Source: Methanobrevibacter ruminantium M1 (GTDB taxonomy: Archaea; Methanobacteriota; Methanobacteria; Methanobacteriales; Methanobacteriaceae). From it: DNA of 64,000 bases. The notes under the pieces are model-generated. The model was not told the origin of the DNA. It made no database searches and was given only the letters and a program-made list of their open reading frames with translations. The translations under genes and the position numbers were made by a program. Positions 53,953 through 62,134 of the stretch are shown here, in pieces; positions within the stretch are counted from its first letter, which is position 1, and each line of letters starts with the position of its first letter. Location of the stretch: the NCBI RefSeq assembly GCF_000024185.1, contig NC_013790.1, positions 2,541,001 through 2,605,000 on the forward strand, in the 5' to 3' direction.

Positions 53953-54795
53953 TTATAGAAAAAGAGCATCATTGCCACATTCCTTGGCACAGCTTAAGCA
54001 TAAAATGCATTCTGTACCGTTTTTCTTATTTTTATCATTATTGCAAATATCAACATCCATAGGACAAACCCTATAGCATTTATTGCAACTGATACAATTT
54101 TCCCTTTTGTACTTTACCTTTAATAAAGAGTATCTTGCCCCTATCTTTAAAAAGACTGTGGTAGGGCAAATGTATTTGCAAAAAGCCCTATTGTCCTTTA
54201 AAGCATATGCAAGGATGATTCCAACTGTGTAGTAAACAATGTTTCCCGCTATAAACAGATAAAACATCACTGTGCTTAAATTAGGCACATTCATCATAAA
54301 AAGCAATCCAACACCTATTAAGGAAGCAATGAAAAGAATATATCTGATGAAACCAAAATTCTTTCTTTCATGGTCAAGGTTTTTGTTTGGAGTCTTATAA
54401 GGCAAAAGATCAAGAATCATTGCAGTCCAGCATGCATATCCACACCATCCACGGCCAAAAAGGAATGGTCCTAAGATCTTTGCAACGAGATAGTGGATCA
54501 CTGCAGCTTCAAAGACCCCTAAAAAGAGATAATACCAGAATCCCTCTATCATCATGTTTTCTCTGGAGATTATTCCAAGATAAACCAGCATATATAGTCC
54601 GATGGCCAATTGAATAAAGTTTCTAGCGTATTTTGAATATTTGCTATCTACATTGTACAAATAAAGACCGATTGATAGACAGGCTCCTATGTATGTGAAA
54701 TTGAATAGGTAGAAAATATCATTTAATGTAATGAATAATAGGATGGCTATTATTTCAAAAACTGCAAAAAATATAATTATTGATGATTTTTTCAT
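53953..54795 (-). CDS. NapH/polyferredoxin-type membrane iron-sulfur protein
   Basis: 280 residues from the ATG at 54795, which has GAGGTCG upstream; a GTG/ATG extension to 54864 lacks an RBS and looks non-coding. About six membrane segments carry the family motif GRGWCGYACWTAMILD (Cys-containing cytoplasmic loop, as in NapH, CcoG and YccM) and a second KYICPTTV. The C-terminus has two ferredoxin motifs, CISCNKCYRVCPMDVDIC and CILCLSCAKECGNDALF. It is probably a membrane electron-transfer protein; the partner is unknown. Confidence 0.82.
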   Translation of the reverse strand: MKKSSIIIFFAVFEIIAILLFITLNDIFYLFNFTYIGACLSIGLYLYNVDSKYSKYARNFIQLAIGLYMLVYLGIISRENMMIEGFWYYLFLGVFEAAVIHYLVAKILGPFLFGRGWCGYACWTAMILDLLPYKTPNKNLDHERKNFGFIRYILFIASLIGVGLLFMMNVPNLSTVMFYLFIAGNIVYYTVGIILAYALKDNRAFCKYICPTTVFLKIGARYSLLKVKYKRENCISCNKCYRVCPMDVDICNNDKNKKNGTECILCLSCAKECGNDALFL

Positions 54796-54975
54796 TAAAA
54801 CGACCTCAATTGATAATATAATATTAAGTTTAGTATATCCACATTTACGGACAAAATTAAACAAACTTAAAAAAAATAATAAAAAATAATTATAAATATA
54901 TTATAAATATATTAAATCTAAAAAATTATAGTTTTAAAGTAAAAATAGTAAAAAAAGAGTAAAAATTAAAAAGAA

Positions 54976-55491
54976 CTAATACTTATTATAAGTCCTTTCT
55001 AAAATGTATTCTGCTCTTTCTTTTAGGTTGTCATACAAACGTATCTGACTTTTCAACTCTTCAATCGCCTCAGTATGACCTTGATCAATTCTCTTTTCAA
55101 TGTCCAACAACTTAGACCATTCATCACCTGAAGGCAATTGAGGAACGTGATTGGCATTTAACATATCCTGAGAGATAGCCACATTAAATGTATTTTTGGT
55201 AATTGTAATATTCACATTCACATCATTAGGCATGTCATAATACTTTCTAGGACGGCCCCTCACTACCTTTTTGGTTGAAGAAGTTAAAATACCAATATCT
55301 TCCATAGCCCTTAAATGTTCAATAATAGCTTTCTGTCCTATTTGGAGCTCTTGAGATATTTCACTAACAAATCTTGGCTCTTCCCTTAAGAGATCCATGA
55401 TGTCACGTCTAGTCTTACATCCCATAACATCAAGAATAGCTTCCATATCAACATCATTTAGATTTTGTTGATTCTGCCCTTCATTTTCCAT
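54976..55491 (-). CDS. ArsR-like winged-helix transcriptional regulator
   Basis: 171 residues. The winged-helix domain (about 18-90) is clear: MGCKTRRDIMDLLREEPRFVSEISQELQIGQKAIIEHLRAMEDIGILTSSTKKVVRGRPRKYYDM, with recognition helix QKAIIEHLRAM and a basic wing (RGRPRKYY). The C-terminal half ends in a long coiled coil (about 125-165) suited to dimerisation. There is one Cys (in MGCKT) and no CxxC pair, so the redox switch of the related Pyrococcus SurR is absent. It is divergently placed to grpE-dnaK-dnaJ across a 629-bp spacer holding four matching palindromes, one next to its own TATA box. It is therefore a candidate repressor of chaperone genes and of itself. RBS GGAGGTCAAAT. Confidence 0.85.
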   Translation of the reverse strand: MENEGQNQQNLNDVDMEAILDVMGCKTRRDIMDLLREEPRFVSEISQELQIGQKAIIEHLRAMEDIGILTSSTKKVVRGRPRKYYDMPNDVNVNITITKNTFNVAISQDMLNANHVPQLPSGDEWSKLLDIEKRIDQGHTEAIEELKSQIRLYDNLKERAEYILERTYNKY

Positions 55492-55613
55492 ATTTGACCT
55501 CCATAAAAATTATCAATATAATTATTTTATAAAATAAATGATTTCTGAAATTTTATAAGAATTATACTTAAAAAAATCAATATTATCCTTTCACATTAAA
55601 ATATAAGTCAAAA

Positions 55614-55623
55614 GTATTATATT
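55614..55623 (-). promoter_or_regulatory. TATA box of the regulator gene
   Basis: On the minus strand AATATAATAC directly follows palindrome 1, placing the operator at the BRE position. Expected transcription start near 55590, with a leader of about 100 bases. Confidence 0.5.
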
Positions 55624-55635
55624 AACTTTTTGTTA
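55623..55635. promoter_or_regulatory. Operator palindrome 1, TAAC-N5-GTTA
   Basis: TAACTTTTTGTTA, next to the minus-strand TATA of the regulator. First of four related sites; a regulator bound here would block TBP/TFB at its own promoter. Confidence 0.65.
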
Positions 55636-55677
55636 CTAAAATTTAATACCATAATAATAAAACCCCATATAATAAAA

Positions 55678-55690
55678 TTACTTTTTGTAA
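55678..55690. promoter_or_regulatory. Operator palindrome 2, TTAC-N5-GTAA
   Basis: TTACTTTTTGTAA. The arms differ from the other sites by one compensating pair of changes (TAAC/GTTA to TTAC/GTAA) that keeps perfect symmetry. Starts 55 bp from site 1. Confidence 0.6.
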
Positions 55691-55696
55691 GAAAAA

Positions 55697-55715
55697 ACCG
55701 AAATGTTTATATAAC
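55697..55715 (+). promoter_or_regulatory. BRE/TATA promoter facing grpE
   Basis: ACCGAAA (BRE) then TTTATATAAC (TATA), a near-consensus archaeal promoter. Expected start near 55733-55738. Palindrome 3 overlaps the last bases of the TATA box. No gene starts within 300 bp downstream, so it drives either a long grpE leader or a separate small RNA. Confidence 0.65.
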
Positions 55716-55724
55716 ATTTTGTTA
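55712..55724. promoter_or_regulatory. Operator palindrome 3, TAAC-N5-GTTA
   Basis: TAACATTTTGTTA, overlapping the plus-strand TATA box. Occupancy should exclude TBP or block the polymerase, as in a classic archaeal repressor site. Confidence 0.65.
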
Positions 55725-55746
55725 CTAAAGTAAGTATAGAGAAAGA

Positions 55747-55759
55747 TAACTTTTTGTTA
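55747..55759. promoter_or_regulatory. Operator palindrome 4, TAAC-N5-GTTA
   Basis: TAACTTTTTGTTA, identical to site 1 and starting 35 bp after site 3, just downstream of the expected plus-strand start. Confidence 0.65.
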
Positions 55760-56120
55760 CTTTAATAAAATTGACAAAAATAAAATCTAAATCCTAAAGA
55801 GATTTCCCATAAATTGGCAAAAGCGACTTACCAACTACCTTTGCCGATTATGAGAAAATACAAACGTTATTGAAAGAAACCATAAAATTCTATAAGCTAA
55901 TAACATAGGATGTATCAAAGAATATTTCAATTCCTCTTTAAAATCACACTATATGATAGAAAATGAAAAACGAACGACATAAAATACTTCAAATTCTTTA
56001 ACCCAAAAAGAATAAAAATCAAATTTCTTTGGTAGAGTCAAATATTAAAGGAGCTAATTGATTTCTTTCTCTTTATACTTATAATTTTTAATTAATAAAA
56101 ACCGTCAAAAGGTGACTTAG

Positions 56121-56813
56121 ATGGCTAATAAAAAAGAAGAAGAAAAGGAAGAAGAATCTGAAGATGCTAAAAAAAGCACTAAAGATAAGATCAAGTCTAA
56201 AATTTCAAAATCTTCAGATGATTCCTCTAGTGACAATGAAGAATCCTCTAGCGATAAAGAGGAATCTTCTAAGGATGACGAAAAAGACAAGGAATTAGCT
56301 AAATTAAATGAAGACCTTGAAAAGAAAGATGAAGAAATAGGAGAACTTAAATCCCATATCCAACGTCTTCAAGCAGATTTCGACAATTTCAGAAAACAGA
56401 ACGACAAGCAAAAGCAAGACCTAATCCGCTTTGCAAACGAAGGTCTTATCGTAAAGTTCCTGGATGTCTATGAAGATATGGAAAGGGCTCTTGAAAATTC
56501 AAAGACTGAAGAAGAACTTAGAGAAGGTTTAGAATTAATTTATTCTAAGATGAAAGGCACTTTAGAAAAGGAAGGAGTCGAAGAAATCCCTGCAGTTGGA
56601 GAGAAATTCGATCCATTCAAGCACGAAGCATTGCTTACTGTTGACAGTCCAGATCATGAAAACAACGAAATCGTTGATGAGCTCATGAAAGGATACACTC
56701 TCAAGGGTAAAGTGATTAAATATTCTAAAGTAAGAGTTTGTAAAAAAGCAAAAAAAGCTGAAATAAATAAAGCTGAAGAAGCAAAAGATGATGAGGATAA
56801 AAAAGAAGAATAA
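56121..56813 (+). CDS. grpE: GrpE nucleotide exchange factor
   Basis: Releases ADP from DnaK. 230 residues: an N-terminal low-complexity region of about 75 residues (Lys/Glu/Asp/Ser), a long coiled coil ([39 protein letters not shown]), then the beta-domain with [24 protein letters not shown] and [33 protein letters not shown], the GGTGA type shared by dnaK and dnaJ. First gene of the grpE-dnaK-dnaJ series. The gaps between the genes (about 270 and 630 bp) suggest internal promoters. Confidence 0.95.
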   Translation: MANKKEEEKEEESEDAKKSTKDKIKSKISKSSDDSSSDNEESSSDKEESSKDDEKDKELAKLNEDLEKKDEEIGELKSHIQRLQADFDNFRKQNDKQKQDLIRFANEGLIVKFLDVYEDMERALENSKTEEELREGLELIYSKMKGTLEKEGVEEIPAVGEKFDPFKHEALLTVDSPDHENNEIVDELMKGYTLKGKVIKYSKVRVCKKAKKAEINKAEEAKDDEDKKEE

Positions 56814-57082
56814 CTGAATCGTCTAAAAAGCTAATCTTCAAATAAAAAAAACAAATTAAAAAAATTCTTTAAAAAGAAATACTTCTAAAAGAATAACTTA
56901 AAAAATTATTTAAAAAGAAATAATTCAAAAAAGAATAACTTAAAAAAATCATATTTATAATAATTATTTTATAATTATAGTAAACTTTTATAATAAAAAT
57001 AGTAAATAAAAATTTATTATTTTTATAAAAATAATTTTTATTAAATTACAAAATTCAAAAAAACATACAAAAGGTGAGAATT
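56814..57082. other. grpE-dnaK spacer with direct repeat
   Basis: 269 bases. A block of about 38 bp (AAAAAGAAATA..TTC.AAAA.GAATAACTTAAAAAA) occurs twice (about 56870-56945). TATA-like TTTTATAATTATAG at 56967-56980 may be a dnaK promoter. None of the TAAC-N5-GTTA palindromes was seen here. Confidence 0.45.
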
Positions 57083-58978
57083 ATGGCTGATGCTAAAAAA
57101 GAAAAAATCATTGGAATTGACTTAGGAACCAGTAACTCTGCTGCATCCGTACTTGTCGGTGGTAAACCTACCGTTATCCCAAGTGCAGAAGGTGCAAGCC
57201 AATACGGTAAGGCATTTCCAAGTTATGTCGCATTTACTGAAGACGGACAACAATTAGTCGGTGAACCTGCAAGAAGACAAGCAGTAACCAACCCTGAAAA
57301 CACAATCAGTGCAATCAAAAGAAAAATGGGTACCGACTACAAAGTAACTATCCAAGGAAAACAATACACTCCTCAGGAAATCTCTGCAAAGATCTTGCAA
57401 AAAATCAAAAAAGATGCAGAATCCTTCTTAGGAGAACCTGTAGAAAAAGCTGTAATCACTGTACCAGCTTACTTTGACGATAACCAAAGAACTGCAACCA
57501 AAGACGCAGGTACCATTGCAGGCCTTGATGTAGTAAGACTCGTAAACGAACCTACCGCAGCAAGCCTTGCATACGGAATTGACAAACAGGATGACGACGA
57601 TGACGTAAACATCCTTGTATTCGACTTAGGTGGAGGTACCTTAGACGTAACCATCATGGAATTCGGTGGAGGAGTATTTGAAGTGCAATCCACCAGCGGT
57701 GACACCCAACTCGGTGGTACCGACATGGACAATGCAATCATGAAATACTTGGCAGATGAGTTCAAGGCTGAAACCGGAATCGACTTAATGAACGATGATC
57801 AAGCAGTTCAAAGATTAAGAGAAGCAGCTGAAAAAGCTAAAATCGAATTATCCACAACCTTAACCAGTGAAGTAAACTTGCCTTTCATCAGCATGGGTGC
57901 AGACGGCAAGCCACACAACCTTATCAACAACTTAACCAGAGCAAAATTAGAAGAGTTAGTGGATCCTATAGTAAACAAATGTGGTCAACCAATCAAACAA
58001 GCATTAGACGATGCTAAAATGACCAAAAATGACATTAACAAAATCATCCTTGTAGGTGGACCTACCAGAATGCCAGTTGTACAAAAATTCGTAGAAAACT
58101 ACATAGGCAAACCTGTAGAAAGAGGAATCGACCCAATGGAATGTGTAGCAATGGGTGCAGCTATCCAAGGTGGAGTACTCGCTGGAGAAATCAAAGACTT
58201 AGTTCTCTTAGACGTTACCCCATTATCCTTAGGTATTGAAACCTTAGGTGGAGTATCCACTACCCTCATTGAAAGAAACACTACAATTCCAGCTAAAAAG
58301 TCTCAAATCTTCTCAACTGCAGCTGACAACCAGCCTTCCGTAGATATTCACGTAGTCCAAGGTGAAAGAAAGATGGCAGCGGACAACACCACACTTGGAA
58401 GATTCCAATTAGTGGGAATCCCACCTGCACCAAGAGGAATGCCTCAAATTGAAGTAACCTTCGACATTGACGCAAACGGTATCATAAACGTAACCGCTCA
58501 AGACAAGGGAACTGGAAAAGAACAATCAATCACAATCACTTCCTCTACAAAACTCTCAGATGAAGAGATTGAAAAAGCTGTAAAAGAAGCAGAAATGAAT
58601 GCTGAAGCAGACAAAAAGAAACAAGAGGAAATCGAAGTTAGAAACAATGCAGATTCAATGATCTACACTGCAGAAAAGACCATCAATGAGGAAGAAATCA
58701 AAGACAAAGTCTCAGATGAGGAAAGAACTAACATCGAAAGATTGGTAGCTGAACTTAGAGAATTAATCAGCGGTGACGACATACCTGCAATCAAAGATAA
58801 GACAGATGAACTCACTAAAGTCGTTCAAGACATCGGTGCAAGAATCTATCAGGAAGCTGCTGCAGCCCAACAAGCAGCACAAGGTGCAGCTGGAGGAGCA
58901 GGCCCTGACCCAAGTGCAGGACCTTCAAACGATGATGATGACGGCACAATCGATGCTGAATTCGAAGAAAAAGACTAA
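57083..58978 (+). CDS. dnaK: Chaperone DnaK (Hsp70)
   Basis: 631 residues from the ATG at 57083 (GGTGAGAATT-ATG); a GTG at 57074 is part of the RBS. The ATPase domain begins [19 protein letters not shown] and has [28 protein letters not shown] and [12 protein letters not shown]. The linker is [15 protein letters not shown], followed by the substrate-binding domain and a Gly/Ala/Asp-rich tail ending [10 protein letters not shown]. It lacks the extra loop found in Gram-negative-type DnaK, like Gram-positive and archaeal versions. Archaeal dnaK operons are thought to have been acquired from bacteria. Highly biased codon use indicates strong expression. Confidence 0.98.
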   Translation: MADAKKEKIIGIDLGTSNSAASVLVGGKPTVIPSAEGASQYGKAFPSYVAFTEDGQQLVGEPARRQAVTNPENTISAIKRKMGTDYKVTIQGKQYTPQEISAKILQKIKKDAESFLGEPVEKAVITVPAYFDDNQRTATKDAGTIAGLDVVRLVNEPTAASLAYGIDKQDDDDDVNILVFDLGGGTLDVTIMEFGGGVFEVQSTSGDTQLGGTDMDNAIMKYLADEFKAETGIDLMNDDQAVQRLREAAEKAKIELSTTLTSEVNLPFISMGADGKPHNLINNLTRAKLEELVDPIVNKCGQPIKQALDDAKMTKNDINKIILVGGPTRMPVVQKFVENYIGKPVERGIDPMECVAMGAAIQGGVLAGEIKDLVLLDVTPLSLGIETLGGVSTTLIERNTTIPAKKSQIFSTAADNQPSVDIHVVQGERKMAADNTTLGRFQLVGIPPAPRGMPQIEVTFDIDANGIINVTAQDKGTGKEQSITITSSTKLSDEEIEKAVKEAEMNAEADKKKQEEIEVRNNADSMIYTAEKTINEEEIKDKVSDEERTNIERLVAELRELISGDDIPAIKDKTDELTKVVQDIGARIYQEAAAAQQAAQGAAGGAGPDPSAGPSNDDDDGTIDAEFEEKD

Positions 58979-59608
58979 ATATATAGTTTAAAGAAGATTA
59001 ATATCTAAGTTTAAAAAAAAGATTAAATATCTAAATTTAAACTAAAAAAAACATTTTAGAATTAATTCTAAGAAAAAACAAATTTCTTAGACATTAATTC
59101 AATTTTTTAATCAAATTTATTTTGAATAAATTTTAATTAAACCTCTCAAAAAATTTAAAAAAGAATTCTAAAAGGGGAATCTGTAATTTCTCATCAAATC
59201 TAAATATATATCAACTCCGTTTAATCCCCTTTGGAATTCTTTTATTTTTATTTTTTTATTTTTCAAGATCATTTTTACTATAAAATCATTTTTACTATAA
59301 AACTACTAATAATAACTAATTAAAAATTAAAATCACTAATTAAACATGTTTTTTAAAAAAAAAACTAAAAAAATTACTAATCAAAAATCACTAATTAAAC
59401 AAATTTTAAATATTAAAAATTACTAATATTACTTTTAGTGAATTAAATTATAATAATAAAATATAATAAATAATTAAAATAAATAACAAACATTATTTCA
59501 TAGACGAAAAAGATTATTAAAAAGAATAAAAGAATAATTTAATTCAAACTATTTTTAAAAAACTCATACTTATTATATACTCATGAAAAACACTTAAAGG
59601 TGAGAAAA
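58979..59608. other. dnaK-dnaJ spacer with long hairpin element
   Basis: 630 bases, unexpectedly long for a chaperone operon. It holds a repeat after the dnaK stop (AGATTAA(T)ATCTAA blocks, 58995-59036), the inverted repeat at 59159-59244 followed by T runs, and several ACTAAT(A/T)A repeats (59304-59430). A dnaJ promoter probably lies near 59440-59480 (TATAATAATAAAATATAAT). Confidence 0.55.
59159..59260. repeat. Imperfect 20-bp inverted repeat with T-rich tail
   Basis: Left arm 59159-59180 (AAAAGAATTC..AAAGGGGA type) and right arm 59222-59244 (AATCCCCTTTGGAATTCTTTT) pair over about 20 bp with one bulge, around a 41-base loop. TTTTATTTTTATTTTTTTATTTTT follows. It may be the dnaK terminator, an RNA processing site, or the 3' part of a small RNA. 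The AATCCCCTTTGGAA core also occurs at 27367-27380. Confidence 0.6.
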
Positions 59609-60775
59609 TTGGCAGAGAAGCGTGACTATTATGAAGTTCTTGGAGTAGATAGAACTGCTGACGAAAAGGAAATCAAAAAAGCTTACCGTAAATTAGCAAG
59701 AAAATACCATCCGGATGTAGCTGAAGAAGACAAGAAGGAAGAAGCTACCGAAAAATTCAAAGAGATAAGTGAAGCTTACGCAGTTTTATCCGACGAAGAG
59801 AAAAGACAAAGATATGACCAATTTGGACATGCAGGTATGGATGGCTTCTCTAATGAAGACATATTTAGAAACGTTAACTTTGAAGACATCTTCCAAGGCT
59901 TCGGCGGTGGCGGAGGCTTTGAAGACATTTTCGATATTCTATTCGGCGGAAGCAGCAGATCTCGCCATTATAATGCAGGACCTCGCAGAGGCGGCGACAT
60001 CTACACTGAAACAACAATCACTTTAGAGGAAGCTGCAAGCGGCGTTGAAAAGGACATCAAAATAAGACATGATGTCTTATGTCCTGAATGTGGAGGTAGC
60101 AGAGCAGAACCTGGATCTGAAGTTGAGACATGTCCCGTCTGTGGAGGAACCGGTCAAAGAAAGCAAATCAGACAAAGCCTATTCGGACAAGTAATGAATG
60201 TTGTCCAGTGTGGCGAATGTAAGGGAACCGGTAAAATAATCAAGGAGCCATGTCACAACTGTAAAGGAAAAGGAACTGTCAAGGAAGACAAGACCATCAG
60301 CGTTAAAATCCCAGCAGGAGTTGAAACAGGCAACCGTTTAAGAGTTTCAGGAGAAGGCCATGCTGGAGATCTTGGAGGAGGAAACGGAGATCTCTATGTA
60401 GAGATTAATGTAAAACCACATAAAGATTTCGAAAGAGATGGCGCAAACCTCTACTATGAAAAGCAAATCAGCTTTGTTCAAGCAAGCCTTGGTGACACTG
60501 TAGACATCCCAACCATAGATGGGGCAGTGGAACTCAAAATCCCAGCAGGTACCCAAAGCGGAACTGTTTTCAGATTAAAGGAAAAAGGTATGCCTCAAAT
60601 GAGAAGAAGCACCAAAGGAAACCTTTATGTTACAATAACTGTCGTAGTTCCTCAAAAGCTTAATAAAGAACAGCAAAAGCTTTTAAGAAAATTCGCACAA
60701 ATAAGCGGAGATGAAATCTCTGTCTATAAAAAAGGAATTTTTGATAAAGTAAGGGATGCTATAAACAACCCTTAG
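59609..60775 (+). CDS. dnaJ: Chaperone DnaJ (Hsp40)
   Basis: 388 residues from the TTG at 59609; the leader GGTGAGAAAA-TTG matches that of dnaK (GGTGAGAATT-ATG), so the GTG at 59600 is part of the RBS. The J domain (1-70) has [30 protein letters not shown] with HPD. A Gly/Phe-rich linker ([16 protein letters not shown]) and four zinc motifs ([30 protein letters not shown]) follow, then the two beta-barrel substrate domains. A type I DnaJ, co-chaperone of DnaK. Confidence 0.97.
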   Translation: MAEKRDYYEVLGVDRTADEKEIKKAYRKLARKYHPDVAEEDKKEEATEKFKEISEAYAVLSDEEKRQRYDQFGHAGMDGFSNEDIFRNVNFEDIFQGFGGGGGFEDIFDILFGGSSRSRHYNAGPRRGGDIYTETTITLEEAASGVEKDIKIRHDVLCPECGGSRAEPGSEVETCPVCGGTGQRKQIRQSLFGQVMNVVQCGECKGTGKIIKEPCHNCKGKGTVKEDKTISVKIPAGVETGNRLRVSGEGHAGDLGGGNGDLYVEINVKPHKDFERDGANLYYEKQISFVQASLGDTVDIPTIDGAVELKIPAGTQSGTVFRLKEKGMPQMRRSTKGNLYVTITVVVPQKLNKEQQKLLRKFAQISGDEISVYKKGIFDKVRDAINNP

Positions 60776-60819
60776 TCCCTAAAAAAGTTTTTATCTGTTT
60801 TTCTAACTATTTTTCCAAA

Positions 60820-60866
60820 AAGGATTTCTTTAAATCCTTATTTTTTATTTTTTTATTTTTTTATTC
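60820..60866 (+). terminator. Hairpin terminator of dnaJ
   Basis: AAGGATTT-CTTT-AAATCCTT (60820-60839), a perfect 8-bp stem, followed by T-rich sequence with T6 and T7 runs. Confidence 0.75.
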
Positions 60867-60940
60867 ACACTACTTTTATTCTTTTTTAAAACCTAATTTC
60901 TATTTCTTATTCTCACTACTTTTACTTCTTAAGAGGACAT

Positions 60941-61123
60941 TTACACTAATTTTCTTGAGTTCCAACAATTTGCATAACAAAAATTATAGAAAAATGTGCA
61001 AAAATTACAAAAAATATATGCACTATGTATCAGTAAAGAAAAATAAAAAATATCATTACATGAATCATCAATTAAAATAACAAACCCTATAATTAAACAT
61101 GAAAAATATACCCCCACCATCAT
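60941..61123 (-). CDS. Possible small Cys-rich membrane protein
   Basis: 60 codons starting ATGATGGTG, preceded by GAGGTG about 10 bases upstream on the minus strand, with a TATA-like TTATTATATTTTAATT further up. The product would have a hydrophobic N-terminal helix (VGVYFSCLIIGFVILI) and six cysteines in its last 40 residues (CNDIFYF..CNFCTFFYNFCYANC). The composition is also what random AT-rich DNA could give. Included because of the RBS; low confidence. Confidence 0.25.
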   Translation of the reverse strand: MMVGVYFSCLIIGFVILIDDSCNDIFYFSLLIHSAYIFCNFCTFFYNFCYANCWNSRKLV

Positions 61124-61333
61124 TTTAAAAACACCTCTTTTTAATTAAAATATAATAAAAAACTTTTCAAAAAATGACTCATAAAAATCCATAATTTTTT
61201 CTCAATGAAATTTTAAATTTACATTTTTACCTCCCCAACACATCTTAAATTTAAAAACTATGAAAAACATATAAATAATAGGCAGAAAATCAAAACCAAA
61301 CAAAATATCAATTAAAATTATCGGATGAAACTT

Positions 61334-62095
61334 ATGATGTATAGTATAAAAATGCGTTCAGCTAAAGGAGGGCCTCATGAAGAGGGTGGAAAACACATAT
61401 CAGGTGCAGAACGTATTTTAAGAGAAGATGAAATAGAAGAAGAGCTAATAAATGTCTATAGAAGAGCTATCACACACGAAAAGGGAAAGCCAGACTTTAT
61501 CAACCTCAAGATAGAAGCCATAGACGAAGACAAGATACTCTATAAGAAGAGGCTAAATATAATTCAGCACAAAGTAAGCTCAAAGGAAGAGGGATTAAAG
61601 CTAGCAAAAGAACTTCTTATAAAAAACACTGTAAGCGAAGAGGCAGCTAAAGAAGGCATATCAAGCATACAAAAGCTCAAGGAAAGCATCCATGGAGCCA
61701 TGCTACTTGACAAGGACAGCGGAAAAAGAATTGATGATAAAGGAATTAAAGGAGTCCGAGTTACAGGAATAGCCAGTGCAGACATAAAGAAATATAAAGA
61801 ATCCCTTAAAAGGGACGGCAGGGAAGGACTGCATCTTGAAGAGGCACTAATCCTTGCTTCAAAGATAGCAAGCTGTAAGGCAATAGTTGCCGAACTTTGC
61901 TGGTCAGATGATCCAAGCTATGTGATTGGATATGTTGGCACAAAAGAAAACTATCATCGCATCCCTATCCTAAAAGATAAGGGAAATCCAGTAGGGGGAA
62001 GGGTTTTCTTTGTTGATACAAGCCAATTAAATGACAATTACACCTTAGAGGACTTAATAGATTATCTAGAAAAACAAATAGTCTTAATCGAATAA
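61334..62095 (+). CDS. bioW: 6-carboxyhexanoate-CoA ligase (pimeloyl-CoA synthetase)
   Basis: Activates pimelate to pimeloyl-CoA for biotin synthesis. 253 residues from the ATG at 61334 (GGATGA upstream); an ATG at 61325 is an alternative. BioW features are MMYSIKMRSAKGGPHEEGGKHISGAERI at the N-terminus, KGVRVTGIA, LHLEEALILASKIASC, ELCWSDDPSYVIGYV and GNPVGGRVFFVD. It is 39 bp upstream of bioF and forms an operon with it. The BioW route uses free pimelate; other bio genes (bioA, bioD, bioB) are not in the window. Confidence 0.95.
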   Translation: MMYSIKMRSAKGGPHEEGGKHISGAERILREDEIEEELINVYRRAITHEKGKPDFINLKIEAIDEDKILYKKRLNIIQHKVSSKEEGLKLAKELLIKNTVSEEAAKEGISSIQKLKESIHGAMLLDKDSGKRIDDKGIKGVRVTGIASADIKKYKESLKRDGREGLHLEEALILASKIASCKAIVAELCWSDDPSYVIGYVGTKENYHRIPILKDKGNPVGGRVFFVDTSQLNDNYTLEDLIDYLEKQIVLIE

Positions 62096-62134
62096 ACCAA
62101 GATTAAAAAAGTTGACACAAAAACGAGAGATAAA

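Larger units (their letters stand above)
55492..56120. other. Divergent control region between regulator and grpE
   Basis: 629 bases. From left to right: the leader and TATA of the regulator (minus), four palindromes (55623-55759), a BRE/TATA box on the plus strand (55697-55715), a hairpin-forming stretch (55811-55850) that can also be read as a short open frame, and a second TATA-like sequence close to grpE (about 56070-56085). Confidence 0.6.
60776..61333. other. Spacer between dnaJ and bioW
   Basis: 558 bases. Holds the dnaJ terminator (60820-60866), a possible small minus-strand gene (60941-61123) and the presumed bioW promoter. No biotin-regulator type operator was recognised. Confidence 0.5.

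Noticed and set aside
54976..55491. Regulator identified as SurR
   Set aside because: The fold is similar, but the SurR redox CxxC pair is missing and the protein is shorter; only a loose relationship is supported.
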